Assembly: GCF_002795845.1 (NCBI RefSeq)
Contig: NZ_CP011797.1
Span: 1,077,501 to 1,141,500 of the forward strand
Length of the DNA stretch: 64,000 nucleotides
DNA from: Reinekea forsetii
GTDB lineage: Bacteria > Pseudomonadota > Gammaproteobacteria > Pseudomonadales > Natronospirillaceae
Reading direction: 5' to 3'
In this document: piece after piece, positions 56,420-64,000 of the stretch
Numbering within the stretch: the first letter of the stretch is position 1
How the letters are laid out: each line of letters starts with the position of its first letter
Program-made: the position numbers and the translations under genes
The notes under the pieces: generated by a model
Seen by the model: only the letters and a program-made list of their open reading frames with translations
Told to the model about the DNA's origin: nothing
Databases searched by the model: none

Positions 56420-57084
56420 CCTTCGAAGATTACTGGCACCAAGCACTCAACCATTACCAAAACGAGGCGCATATTCGCGCTCGATTTCCGCGTTTGCGCA
56501 CTGCCGCAGAGCTGCGTAGCGTCACTGACGATCGCTATTTGAGTGCCATCAGCCAACGAGTGTTTCGCGCCGGTATGCGCCATTCGGTGGTTGATAGCCG
56601 CTGGCCGGCCTTCGAGGAACACTTTTGGGGCTTCGATCCGCGCGCCTGTCAATTAATCGATGACGCCCGTTTTGAGCAACTGATGCTAAACGCAGCGTTG
56701 ATTCGTCACTGGCGCAAGATGAAAACCATACCCATCAATGCCCAGATGGTCAGCGACATCAGTCGTGAGTTCGGCTCCTTCGGAGACTTTATTGCGCAAT
56801 GGCCGAGTGACGATATAGTCAGTTTATGGCTACTGTTCAAGAAGCGCGGCGCTTTTCTCGGTGGCGATGGCGGCGCTCGGGTGCTGCGAATGTTTGGCAA
56901 AGACACCTTCGTGCTGAGCAACGATGTGGTTCGGGTTTTAGTGAACGAGGGCGTGGTGTCAGCCAAGCCGACCGGGTTACGTGATTTGCACCGAGTGCAG
57001 GCATACTTTAACGACCTGCAGGAACAGTCCGGTTTACCTCTGTCAGCGGTCAGCACGGTGCTCGCGATGTCGATTGGCCCCTAA
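56416..57084 (+). CDS. DNA-3-methyladenine glycosylase I-like (Tag/HhH) protein
   Basis: 222 aa. Helical fold with [44 protein letters not shown] and the later [21 protein letters not shown], resembling the Tag family. The classical zinc His/Cys pairs of E. coli Tag are not obvious, and it may act on a different lesion. It overlaps msrB by 4 bases, and the stop codon TAA lies in the loop of a perfect 11-bp inverted repeat. Confidence 0.68.
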   Translation: MTFEDYWHQALNHYQNEAHIRARFPRLRTAAELRSVTDDRYLSAISQRVFRAGMRHSVVDSRWPAFEEHFWGFDPRACQLIDDARFEQLMLNAALIRHWRKMKTIPINAQMVSDISREFGSFGDFIAQWPSDDIVSLWLLFKKRGAFLGGDGGARVLRMFGKDTFVLSNDVVRVLVNEGVVSAKPTGLRDLHRVQAYFNDLQEQSGLPLSAVSTVLAMSIGP

Positions 57085-57095
57085 GGGGCCAATCG
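57071..57095. repeat. Perfect 11-bp inverted repeat spanning the Tag-like stop codon
   Basis: CGATTGGCCCC-TAA-GGGGCCAATCG: 11-bp stem with the stop codon as the 3-base loop. No T tract follows. It lies 37 bases before the convergent argF stop. It may shape mRNA 3' ends from both sides. Confidence 0.75.
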
Positions 57096-57131
57096 CTCGG
57101 CTAAGAGCTGGCCATGTTGAACGCGTCGCCG

Positions 57132-58043
57132 TTAGGCGTTGTTTAAGAGCAAAAATTCCAGCAAGGCCTTCTGCGCATGCAGTCGATTGCCGGCCTGTTC
57201 AAACACCCTAGAGCGCGGGTCATCGAGCATATCTTCACTTACCTCTTCACCGCGGTGAGCCGGCAGGCAGTGTAGAAATATCGCCTCGGCATCGGCCGTG
57301 TCGAGCAGGGCAGGGGACACCTGATAATCGGCGAAGGCTTGGCGTCTGAGTTTGGTTTCTTCTTCCTGGCCCATGCTGGCCCAAACATCGGTGGTAACCA
57401 GGTGGGCACCTCGGCACGCCTCACCGGCGGAGCGATACAGGGTGACGCGCTGACCGGCTTGGGCAAGCAAGGCCGCCATCGGCTCGTAACCCTCCGGGCA
57501 TGCTATGTTGAGCTTAAAATCAAACAACATCGCCGCGTTAATGTAGCTGTTGCACATATTATTGCCGTCGCCAATCCAGGTTACGGTTTTGCCCGCAATA
57601 GAGCCTCGTGCCTCTATATAGGCTTGCATATCGGCGAGCAACTGACAGGGATGGTAATCGTCGGTCAGGGCATTGATCACCGGCACCGAGCTGTATTGCG
57701 CAAAGGTGGCGATCTTAGAGTGTTCAAAGGTCCGCACCATGACCGCATCGACCATTTCGGACAGAACGCGCGCGCTGTCTTCAATCGGTTCGCCCCGACC
57801 CAACTGGGTGTCGCGCGGCGACAGGAAAATGGCCGTGCCGCCCAGTTGATTCATGCCGGCTTCAAATGACACTCGAGTGCGAGTTGACGATTTTTCGAAA
57901 ATCATCGCCAACACCCGGCCCTTAAGAGGCTCATAGACAGTCCGGTTCTTATGCATCTGTTTCAATTCAGAGGCGCGTGCGATGATTTGCAGCGCTTCGC
58001 TCTGACTTAAATCATTTAGGGTGAGGAAGTGACGGACTGACAT
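57132..58043 (-). CDS. argF: Ornithine carbamoyltransferase ArgF
   Basis: 303 aa from ATG 58043; the frame extends to 58106 but GGAG precedes the ATG. Carbamoyl-phosphate motif [10 protein letters not shown], ornithine-binding HPCQLLAD, and the catalytic cysteine in [11 protein letters not shown]. It makes citrulline for arginine. No ArgR box could be confirmed by eye. Confidence 0.95.
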   Translation of the reverse strand: MSVRHFLTLNDLSQSEALQIIARASELKQMHKNRTVYEPLKGRVLAMIFEKSSTRTRVSFEAGMNQLGGTAIFLSPRDTQLGRGEPIEDSARVLSEMVDAVMVRTFEHSKIATFAQYSSVPVINALTDDYHPCQLLADMQAYIEARGSIAGKTVTWIGDGNNMCNSYINAAMLFDFKLNIACPEGYEPMAALLAQAGQRVTLYRSAGEACRGAHLVTTDVWASMGQEEETKLRRQAFADYQVSPALLDTADAEAIFLHCLPAHRGEEVSEDMLDDPRSRVFEQAGNRLHAQKALLEFLLLNNA

Positions 58044-58308
58044 GGTAGCTGGCTCCAGTATGAGCGGGTAATCCAATAGGCTATCATGGCTTTTGAGCCG
58101 CATCAATGCTGGTTTGCTGCGATTTTGGCGACACTGGCTGGCAGTATCCGCAACACCGGGGCTGCCCTCAGAATCGCGTGGCCTGGAGAGTGTTTCGTGG
58201 CCAAATCGACCTGAGGCCTATTTGTCGATAACCGTTAGGGCAGGGCTGGTGGTCTGAACTTAAATCGGTACAATGGGGCGCAGATATCTGACTAGATTGG
58301 TAGGTTAT

Positions 58309-58635
58309 ATGAGCGACACCTTAGAAAACATCAAAGAACAAATTAGTAGCAATGCAGTGCTTCTCTATATGAAGGGCAATCCTAACCAGCCAATGTGCGG
58401 TTTTTCGGCTAAAACGGTGCAAGCTGTCATGTCTTGCGGTGAACGATTTGCCTATATCGACATTTTGCAGCATCCCGATATTCGGGCTGAGTTGCCGAAG
58501 TTTGCCAACTGGCCGACCTTTCCTCAGTTGTGGGTCAAGGGCGAATTAATTGGCGGGTGCGATATAGTGACCGAAATGTCCGAAAGCGGCGAACTTGAGA
58601 CTTTGATCAAAGCGTCGTCGGCCCCTGCCGAGTAA
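58309..58635 (+). CDS. grxD: Monothiol glutaredoxin GrxD (Grx4)
   Basis: 108 aa from ATG 58309. CGFS active site in PMCGFSAKT, then NWPTFPQLWVKGELIGGCDI. Delivers iron-sulfur clusters. A -10-like TACAAT lies about 40 bases upstream. A terminator follows. Confidence 0.94.
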   Translation: MSDTLENIKEQISSNAVLLYMKGNPNQPMCGFSAKTVQAVMSCGERFAYIDILQHPDIRAELPKFANWPTFPQLWVKGELIGGCDIVTEMSESGELETLIKASSAPAE

Positions 58636-58671
58636 AGGCAGGTCCTGACCCGCTCAATAGATTGATTAAGC

Positions 58672-58706
58672 AAACCCTTTGCCGAGCAGTCTGCAAAGGG
58701 TTTTTT
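58672..58706 (+). terminator. Rho-independent terminator of grxD
   Basis: AAACCCTTTGC (58672-58682), 10-base loop, GCAAAGGGTTT (58693-58703) with T run. Confidence 0.88.
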
Positions 58707-58775
58707 AGTTTTTGTCGCCCATAACAGCCGACGCTATGGCGGTCGGTTCATTCCGAACGGTGGTGTAAAGCCTCT

Positions 58776-59537
58776 ATGATAAGCCTAAGCGATGACCAGC
58801 TGTTACGTTATGCCCGCAACATACTCTTGCCCGAGGTCGACGTCGCCGGACAGGCCCGCCTATTGGCCAGTCATGTCGCGGTAATCGGCGTCGGCGGCCT
58901 CGGCAGCCCGGTGGTTCAATATTTGGCCGCCGCCGGTATCGGTCAGCTATCCTTGGTTGACGACGATCTTGTTGAGGTAACCAACCTGCAGCGGCAAATT
59001 ATCCATGATACGACTCAGCTCGGAGTCGCCAAGGTCACCAGCGCCGAGGATTATATTCATCGCCTCAACCCGGAGGTTCAAGTAACCGCCTACGCTGAGC
59101 GCCTAACCGCGGTCAATTGCGCCGCAATGCTCGCGAATGTCGATCTAGTGGTTATCGGGACCGATAACTTTGCCAGTCGTTATCTGGTTAATGCCTTTTG
59201 TCAACGCGAGCAGATCCCCCTGATAAGCGGGGCTGCCATCGGTACCAGCGGTCAGGTGAGCAGTTTTGACTTTGCCCGCCAGGCCAGCCCCTGTTTTGAA
59301 TGCCTTTATCCCAAAGGCCAAGATGAGCACCTGAGCTGCGCCAGTGCCGGCGTACTAGGGCCGGTCGTGGGTACCATCGGCTCTATTATGGCGTTGGAGA
59401 CCATAAAAATCCTCCTCAACCTTGGTCGCCCGTTGTTTGGCAGGCTGTTGAGCTGGGACGCTCGCGAGATGGATTGGCAAACCTTTAACCACGCCCGGGC
59501 AATCGATTGCCCAAGCTGTAACGAGACCCCGGTATGA
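58776..59537 (+). CDS. MoeB/ThiF-family sulfur-carrier adenylyltransferase
   Basis: 253 aa E1-like enzyme. Glycine loop GVGGLGSPVVQYL, NLQRQIIHD, DNFASRYLVN and zinc cysteines in CFEC and CPSC. It should adenylate the C-terminus of MoaD or ThiS. No thi or moa neighbour is seen, so MoeB versus ThiF cannot be settled; it has no rhodanese domain. It overlaps the following MFS gene by 4 bases. Confidence 0.88.
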   Translation: MISLSDDQLLRYARNILLPEVDVAGQARLLASHVAVIGVGGLGSPVVQYLAAAGIGQLSLVDDDLVEVTNLQRQIIHDTTQLGVAKVTSAEDYIHRLNPEVQVTAYAERLTAVNCAAMLANVDLVVIGTDNFASRYLVNAFCQREQIPLISGAAIGTSGQVSSFDFARQASPCFECLYPKGQDEHLSCASAGVLGPVVGTIGSIMALETIKILLNLGRPLFGRLLSWDAREMDWQTFNHARAIDCPSCNETPV

Positions 59538-60727
59538 ATTCGGATCAGAACCAACGCGAAAACTTCTTGTTATTGATTGCCTTTGCCATGCCTATCGCGT
59601 TTTCGGCCTGGATGGCCCTACTCAATAACTTCACCATCGAGATGGCCCAATTTACCGGTAAGGAAATTGGCGTTTTGCAGAGCCTGCGTGAGGTGCCTGG
59701 TTTTCTCGCCTTCACGGCTGTGTTCATTCTCTGGTATATCCACGAGCAGCGCTTTGCCGTAATGGCTCTATTTACGCTCGCCATCGGTGTGTTCCTGACC
59801 GGGTTTTTTCCGTCCACGCTCGGGCTCTATTTGACCACGGTGCTGATGTCGATTGGCTTCCATTATTTGGAAACCCTCAATCAATCGCTCACCCTGCAAT
59901 GGTTGCCCAAGGAACGGGCCGCCGAATTTATGGGTCGGGCCCTGTCGGTTAAGGCTGTGGCCGCTGTAGCCGCCTTTGGCGGTATCTGGCTGAGCATCGA
60001 CTATTTTGCCTTGCCGTATCGCTATGTTTATGGTCTGTTTGGCGGACTAACGTTAATTCTTGTGCTCTATATGGCGTTGCGATTCCCCTTGTTCCCCGCC
60101 AAGACGCCCCAGAATAAACATTTGGTACTGCGCAAACGCTATTGGCTCTTTTATCTGCTTACTTTTTTGAGCGGGGCACGTCGGCAAATCTTTGTGGTTT
60201 TTGCCGGCTTCCTGATGGTGGAGAAATTTGGTTACAGTGCCGGGCAGATTGCCCTGCTGCTGCTAATAAATTATTTTTTCAATATGTTTTTTGCGCGTAA
60301 AATCGGTGCCTGGATCGGTCGGATTGGCGAGCGCAAGGCCCTAACCTTAGAATACCTCGGTTTGACGCTGGTGTTTTGCGGCTATGCGCTGGTCGAAAAT
60401 CCTTGGTTCGCCGCGAGCCTGTATATTGTCGACCATTTGTTTTTCGCTATGGCCATTGCCATCAAAACCTATTTTCAAAAGATAGCCGACCCTAAGGATA
60501 TGGCCTCCAGTGCCGGTGTGTCATTCACCATCAACCATATAGCTGCCGTGGCCTTGCCGGCCATGTTGGGCCTGGTCTGGTTAGTATCCCCGGAGTTGGT
60601 ATTTTACGTGGGTGCCGGTCTGGCCCTGGTTTCGCTGATCTGCAGCCAATGGATACCCAACCTGCCGCAACCGGGTTACGAGACAACCCGAACGCGAATT
60701 CGACCATTGCCCGGCGAAGCTATTTAA
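59534..60727 (+). CDS. MFS transporter
   Basis: 397 aa, about twelve helices, starting 4 bases inside the MoeB-like gene. A typical MFS loop lies near LNQSLTLQWLPKERAAEFMGRALSV. No substrate signature is recognised. Coupling with the adenylyltransferase may only be an operon convenience. Confidence 0.85.
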   Translation: MNSDQNQRENFLLLIAFAMPIAFSAWMALLNNFTIEMAQFTGKEIGVLQSLREVPGFLAFTAVFILWYIHEQRFAVMALFTLAIGVFLTGFFPSTLGLYLTTVLMSIGFHYLETLNQSLTLQWLPKERAAEFMGRALSVKAVAAVAAFGGIWLSIDYFALPYRYVYGLFGGLTLILVLYMALRFPLFPAKTPQNKHLVLRKRYWLFYLLTFLSGARRQIFVVFAGFLMVEKFGYSAGQIALLLLINYFFNMFFARKIGAWIGRIGERKALTLEYLGLTLVFCGYALVENPWFAASLYIVDHLFFAMAIAIKTYFQKIADPKDMASSAGVSFTINHIAAVALPAMLGLVWLVSPELVFYVGAGLALVSLICSQWIPNLPQPGYETTRTRIRPLPGEAI

Positions 60728-60739
60728 AGGAGTAAGTTT

Positions 60740-61300
60740 GTGACCGATATGAATTTGAGTCATCATTTTTTAATCGCGATGCCCTCGATGGCCGATCCGG
60801 AGTTTGCTGGCACCGTCAGCTATATTCTGCAGCACGATGCGCAGGGCGCCATGGGGGTTATTATCAATCGCCCTAGCTCCTATCGTCTGGCCGAAATTTG
60901 CGAGTCTGCAAGCATTAGCCCGGTCGATGCGCTCACCGGCGAACATGGTGTGCATCTTGGCGGACCGGTGAGTTCCGAACAGGGCTTCGTCTTGCATCGA
61001 CTGTCGGAACGAGTCTGGCAGGGTTCAGTGGATAACGGCAATCTGGGTCTCACGACCAGTACGGATATACTGCAAGCTCTGGCCCAAGGAGAAGGACCGA
61101 GCGATTATATTTTTTGCCTAGGTTACTCCGGTTGGTCCGAAGGCCAATTGGAGGAAGAACTCAAACAGAATGCTTGGCTGACGGTCGCCGCGGACAACGA
61201 TATTATTTTTGCCGCCGAGGACGCGAGCAAATACCAACGGGCTCTGACCCTACTCGGCATCGATATCGCAGCCCTGTCCGGCCACGGCGGCCAAGCCTAG
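60740..61300 (+). CDS. algH: AlgH/YqgE (UPF0301) protein
   Basis: 186 aa from GTG 60740 with AAAGGAG 7 bases upstream; the ATG at 60749 is too far. Family sequence HHFLIAMPSMADPEF, GVIINRP, LGGPVSSEQGFVLH and FCLGYSGWSEGQLEEEL. In Pseudomonas AlgH affects alginate regulation and YqgE proteins are otherwise of unknown biochemical role. The usual downstream ruvX/yqgF gene is replaced by the mannanase region. Confidence 0.92.
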   Translation: MTDMNLSHHFLIAMPSMADPEFAGTVSYILQHDAQGAMGVIINRPSSYRLAEICESASISPVDALTGEHGVHLGGPVSSEQGFVLHRLSERVWQGSVDNGNLGLTTSTDILQALAQGEGPSDYIFCLGYSGWSEGQLEEELKQNAWLTVAADNDIIFAAEDASKYQRALTLLGIDIAALSGHGGQA

Positions 61301-61560
61301 GCGTTACCCGCAATATAGTCCCAAATCTATAGTTCTCCATTACCCGCTAAATCCTTCTTTTAACATCCAGACAGCTTGTTATCGTTTGATCCTAATAACC
61401 GGAAGGATAGGTTGATGGCTTTGCTCGCTGCCTGTGCACGAGCAACCGTTCTATCCTCCGGTTACGCGCAATGAATTGCCATTATTAATCGCAATCAGTG
61501 TGATATGTATCCGTTATTATTAAGGATAATTAATTTTTTCTATAAAATATTAGGTGAAAC
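61301..61560. other. Intergenic region with a compound hairpin upstream of the mannanase
   Basis: Holds the structure at 61396-61464, then a T/A-rich stretch with TATAAAAT about 20 bases before the mannanase ATG. A TGTGA half-site lies at 61498-61502, not a full CRP site. AlgH and the mannanase are probably separate transcription units. Confidence 0.45.
61396..61464. repeat. Compound hairpin (14-bp stem with bulge plus 7-bp inner stem)
   Basis: TAACCGGAAGGATAG (61396-61410) pairs with CTATCCTCCGGTTA (61451-61464) over 14 bp with one bulged A. An inner TTGCTCG (61421-61427) pairs with CGAGCAA (61439-61445). No T tract follows. Confidence 0.7.
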
Positions 61561-62904
61561 ATGGACGTATTTAGAAGCATTATCCAGGCGACCCTGCTAG
61601 TTTCATGCGCCCTCGGCGCAACCGCAAACGCTCAATCCTACCCCGACTGCAGCAATGGAACCGCCTTAGACGGCACCGGCTATGGTTGGCAAAACAACCA
61701 ATCCTGCTTCCGCTACCCCGACTGCAGCAACGCTTCGGCCGATCCTGACGGTGATGGCTGGGGCTGGCAAGATGCCAATGTATGTGTGATGCATCACAGT
61801 TGCAGCGCACAATCGGCCGATCCGGACGGTGACGGCTGGGGCTGGGAAGATAACACCACCTGCTCAGCCAACAGCAGCGGGGCTGCCAGTGGACTGGCCA
61901 ACGGGTCTGCCAACCAAACCACACAGGATATTTATCGCTACCTGCAAAACCTCCCCAACAAGAGTACCAATCGCGTTCTTTCTGGCGCATTTGGCGGTTA
62001 TTCGGGTATATCCGGTGGCAGTGCCTTTAGCCTGGCAGAGTCCGATAAGATTAAGGCGTGGACCGGTCAACGACCGGCGATTTACGCTTGCGATTATGCC
62101 CGAGGCTGGGATCGTGCCAACCGGGTCGCCGATCTGATTAACTATGACTGCAACGCGACGCTGAAAAATTTATTTAACAATCAAGGCGGATTGGTGCAAA
62201 TCAGCAACCACTTGCCGAGCCCGATTCCCACCAATGGCGGTGGGTTAAAGAACCCTATCGCTAATTGGCAGTATGCGAAAATATTTCAACAGGGTCATGA
62301 TATTCGTAAGCGATGGTTTCAAATACTGAACAAGGTTGCCGATGGTCTAGAGGACCTGCAGAATTCTGGCGTCACGGTCATCTATCGGCCCTTGCACGAA
62401 ATGACGGGTGAATGGTTCTGGTGGGGCGCAAGCGGCTACAACACTAATGATGCTGTGCGTCATGCGCTCTATAAAAGATTATGGATCGAAATGTACCATT
62501 ACTTTACCCAGGATAGAGGTTTAAATAACCTCATCTGGGTCTACTCACCCGATGCCAATCGCGACTATAAGATGAGCTTTTATCCGGGGGATGACTATGT
62601 CGATGTGGTCGGCCTAGATGCCTATAACCTGAGCATTTGGGATGCCAAGGTGCAACGCGGATATGACGAGCTGTCAGAGGTGAACAAGCCCTTTGTGTTT
62701 GCTGAGATCGGGCCGAGCCAGGCTGTTTTTGACGCGCACGGAAAGTATGATTTCGAACAATTTATCAATGCCCTACACAGTAACTTCCCTAAGACATCAT
62801 ACTTCATACCCTGGAATGATGCCTGGAGCCCGACGGCCAATGCCAATGCCTGGAGTCTCTACAACGATCCTTGGACGGTCAACCTCGGTGAGTTGGCTTA
62901 TTGA
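61561..62904 (+). CDS. Secreted GH26 beta-mannanase with three CBM10-like repeats
   Basis: 447 aa. Signal peptide to about residue 25 (TANAQS). Three repeats of about 25-30 residues (about 27-50, 52-76, 78-101) share CSxxxADPDGDGWGWxxxxxC and resemble CBM10 modules. A Ser/Gly linker leads to the GH26 barrel (about 120-447). Catalytic acid E280 in YRPLHEMTGEWFWWG and nucleophile E382 in FVFAEIGP are both in place. It should cut beta-1,4-mannan outside the cell. AT-rich upstream DNA and the loss of the expected neighbour suggest an acquired gene. Confidence 0.9.
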   Translation: MDVFRSIIQATLLVSCALGATANAQSYPDCSNGTALDGTGYGWQNNQSCFRYPDCSNASADPDGDGWGWQDANVCVMHHSCSAQSADPDGDGWGWEDNTTCSANSSGAASGLANGSANQTTQDIYRYLQNLPNKSTNRVLSGAFGGYSGISGGSAFSLAESDKIKAWTGQRPAIYACDYARGWDRANRVADLINYDCNATLKNLFNNQGGLVQISNHLPSPIPTNGGGLKNPIANWQYAKIFQQGHDIRKRWFQILNKVADGLEDLQNSGVTVIYRPLHEMTGEWFWWGASGYNTNDAVRHALYKRLWIEMYHYFTQDRGLNNLIWVYSPDANRDYKMSFYPGDDYVDVVGLDAYNLSIWDAKVQRGYDELSEVNKPFVFAEIGPSQAVFDAHGKYDFEQFINALHSNFPKTSYFIPWNDAWSPTANANAWSLYNDPWTVNLGELAY

Positions 62905-62989
62905 CCAACGCACTCATTAACGCCGGGCGAGTGGACAGACCTCACCCTGTCCTAACCGCGCCATGCCACCAATGAGGTCTCGTTGGTCA
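62902..62989. repeat. Nested inverted repeats that fold as a three-way junction
   Basis: Outer arms TGACCAACG (62902-62910, beginning with the mannanase stop) and CGTTGGTCA (62981-62989) pair perfectly over 9 bp. Inside, CACTC (62911-62915)/GAGTG (62929-62933) and AGACCTCA (62937-62944)/TGAGGTCT (62973-62980) form two arms directly abutting the outer stem. Confidence 0.6.
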
Positions 62990-63012
62990 GCGCCCTGAAA
63001 TCCAACAGGCTT

Positions 63013-63064
63013 CATATTAGGCTATTTTTGCCCGTTGTGGCCCCTGTGTCGGGCGCCTAATATG
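63013..63064. repeat. Compound hairpin, 10-bp outer and 5-bp inner stem
   Basis: CATATTAGGC / GCCTAATATG perfect 10 bp; inner GCCCG (63030-63034) / CGGGC (63050-63054). An unpaired TATTTTT lies on the left side only. Confidence 0.65.
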
Positions 63065-63092
63065 CTTGCTGACGTCAAACGGTAATGAATCG

Positions 63093-63122
63093 GGACGGCC
63101 CTGAGTCAGCAGGGTGCCGTCC
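63093..63122. repeat. Hairpin GGACGGC/GCCGTCC
   Basis: 7-bp stem (63093-63099 with 63116-63122), extendable by CCTG/CAGG with a 2-base bulge. No T tract. Confidence 0.5.
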
Positions 63123-63402
63123 TAGGTTGTCGAGTTGACGTCTGTGCGCCGAGCTTTAGGCGAACGTGAATAGACGCTAGGCAAAGGATAGGCGGAGTTT
63201 GTGTGTGCCTAACCCTAAGGCCCATGCTCTGAAGTCCGTTCGCCGCAGCTGGGCAACAGCAACATTAACTGGACTAGAGGGCCGTTATGGTTTGTTGATT
63301 GTTAAATAGTAGCCTTGCAAGCTGACGGAAGGTTTGGCAATCCCCGTAGTGATAAATGGTCCCTGACGTGTCACCCATCATTGACGCCTTGGGGGTGTTA
63401 GC

Positions 63403-64000
63403 ATGAAAAATTTTCTTTTAATCTTGGCTTTTTTAACCGGCCTGTTCTCGACATCGATGGCCTGGGCCGACGCCGAAGTGAACTTGGTCAGTGCCATGAG
63501 TCGAGTCTATTCCTATCGTGGTTTAGGTGGTCAGGAAGCGCGCTTTGTTATCAAGGTCGACAACCTCGCACCGAATAAGACCGTTAACCTTTATTATCAG
63601 GCGCACGACGGGCAGTGGCGCGACTTGCTGGCTAACTATCTCGGTGTGGCCGGCGACGGCCGGGAGGTTTGGCAAGCGTCGATGACCCTATGCACCGTAG
63701 TCGACAGTTGGCGCTGCGATGAAATTACCGCAACCGACCTGAACTTTGCCGTGCGGGTAGAGGCCAACGACCAAATATTTTGGGACAATAACCAGCAACA
63801 AAATTTCCACTTGGGGATGAACGATGGCTATATGCTCGCACCCAATTATCAGGTGTTGATTAACGATAAGGGCGAGATTCGTTGCGATACCCAGATGGAT
63901 CGTTGTGATCTGTCCGGCGGTCGTATCCTACTGCAAAATTTGGCACCCCTGAAGACCGTCACCTTGGTTTACTCCCTGGACGACTGGCAAACTACGGCGC
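63403..64000 (+). CDS. Secreted protein with CBM21-like starch-binding domains, 3' end missing
   Basis: At least 199 aa, open at the window end. Signal peptide about 1-22 (STSMAWADA). The first domain (about 25-135) has VNLYYQAHDGQWRDL and FAVRVEANDQIFWDNNQQQNF, the pattern of CBM21/CBM53 starch-binding modules (the FAVxY...YWDNN motif). A second domain starts near 140 and repeats KTVTLVYSLDDWQTTA. Tandem modules suggest an amylase-like or other starch-binding enzyme further right. A GGGGGTG ribosome-binding site precedes the ATG. Confidence 0.72.
   Translation, partial: MKNFLLILAFLTGLFSTSMAWADAEVNLVSAMSRVYSYRGLGGQEARFVIKVDNLAPNKTVNLYYQAHDGQWRDLLANYLGVAGDGREVWQASMTLCTVVDSWRCDEITATDLNFAVRVEANDQIFWDNNQQQNFHLGMNDGYMLAPNYQVLINDKGEIRCDTQMDRCDLSGGRILLQNLAPLKTVTLVYSLDDWQTTA

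Larger units (their letters stand above)
62905..63402. other. Intergenic region rich in long inverted repeats
   Basis: 498 bases without a gene. It contains the structures listed at 62902-62989, 63013-63064 and 63093-63122. The right half (63123-63402) shows no strong stem. A GGGGGTG ribosome-binding site leads into the next gene. Confidence 0.5.

Noticed and set aside
61396-61464. attC-like site because of TAAC...GTTA ends and a bulged base
   Set aside because: Flanking bases do not complete the core consensus and no cassette array is visible.
62902-62989. Integron attC site (GACCAAC/GTTGGTC core-like ends right after a stop codon)
   Set aside because: The ends match RYYYAAC/GTTRRRY at 6 of 7 positions, but the inner spacing is wholly one-sided, unlike attC, and no integrase is present.
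1-64000. CRISPR array, prophage or insertion sequence
   Set aside because: No regularly spaced repeat-spacer pattern, no transposase or integrase and no phage structural genes were seen anywhere.

Overview
The window looks like chromosomal DNA of a moderate-GC gammaproteobacterium of the Pseudomonadales/Oceanospirillales type, probably marine or otherwise heterotrophic. This is an inference from gene order. Two long blocks run in an order I recall from Pseudomonas: cbb3 oxidase (ccoNOQP-ccoGHIS) with an FNR/Anr regulator, and aspS-ruvCAB-tolQRAB-pal-cpoB-queC-tRNA-Lys followed by nadA-M48 protease-TusA-like-perM-bcp-dapA-bamC-MBL hydrolase-purC. Most of the DNA is dense housekeeping sequence. 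Accessory sequence is concentrated around 38.4-42.3 kb, 44.8-45.8 kb and beyond 61.3 kb.

Layout: 0-5.1 kb holds the 3' part of a YlqF/RbgA GTPase, a histone-deacetylase-fold enzyme, a Pat-type protein acetyltransferase and NudC. From 5.1 to 16.3 kb, all on the minus strand, lies a respiratory block. Read in transcription order it is ccoN-O-Q-P, ccoG-H-I-S, a TauE/SafE-like membrane protein, a gamma-glutamylcyclotransferase-like protein, ttcA, fnr and a 39-aa CcoM-like peptide. A good FNR box sits at about -41.5 of the predicted ccoN promoter, so the regulator encoded here probably controls the oxidase encoded here. Next come an unrecognised 489-aa protein, acylphosphatase and a lytic transglycosylase.

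From 19.2 to 29.6 kb: aspS, a ruvC-TRIC channel-ruvA-ruvB operon, then the complete Tol-Pal envelope system with cpoB and queC. Two identical tRNA-Lys genes follow, then nadA through purC (30.0-37.5 kb) and an outer-membrane barrel. At 38.4-42.3 kb are an orphan surface lipoprotein and a translationally coupled pair, a polytopic coiled-coil membrane protein plus a VWA-like lipoprotein, which I do not recognise. Then FKBP isomerase, an MFS transporter, two identical tRNA-Asn genes, two coupled small membrane proteins, YheT-type hydrolase, rlmM-tusA, a MATE exporter, a YkvA-like protein, a 3-hydroxyisobutyrate-dehydrogenase-family enzyme, a DEAD-box helicase, pdxB, alaA, msrB, a Tag-like glycosylase, argF, grxD, a MoeB/ThiF-like enzyme, an MFS transporter and algH/yqgE.

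The right end (61.3-64 kb) changes character. It has a secreted GH26 mannanase with three tandem CBM10-like repeats, then a secreted protein with CBM21-like starch-binding domains that runs off the window. Several long inverted repeats surround the mannanase gene, including one that folds on paper into a three-way junction starting at its stop codon. This end and the 40.2-42.3 kb pair are the best places to look for something new.
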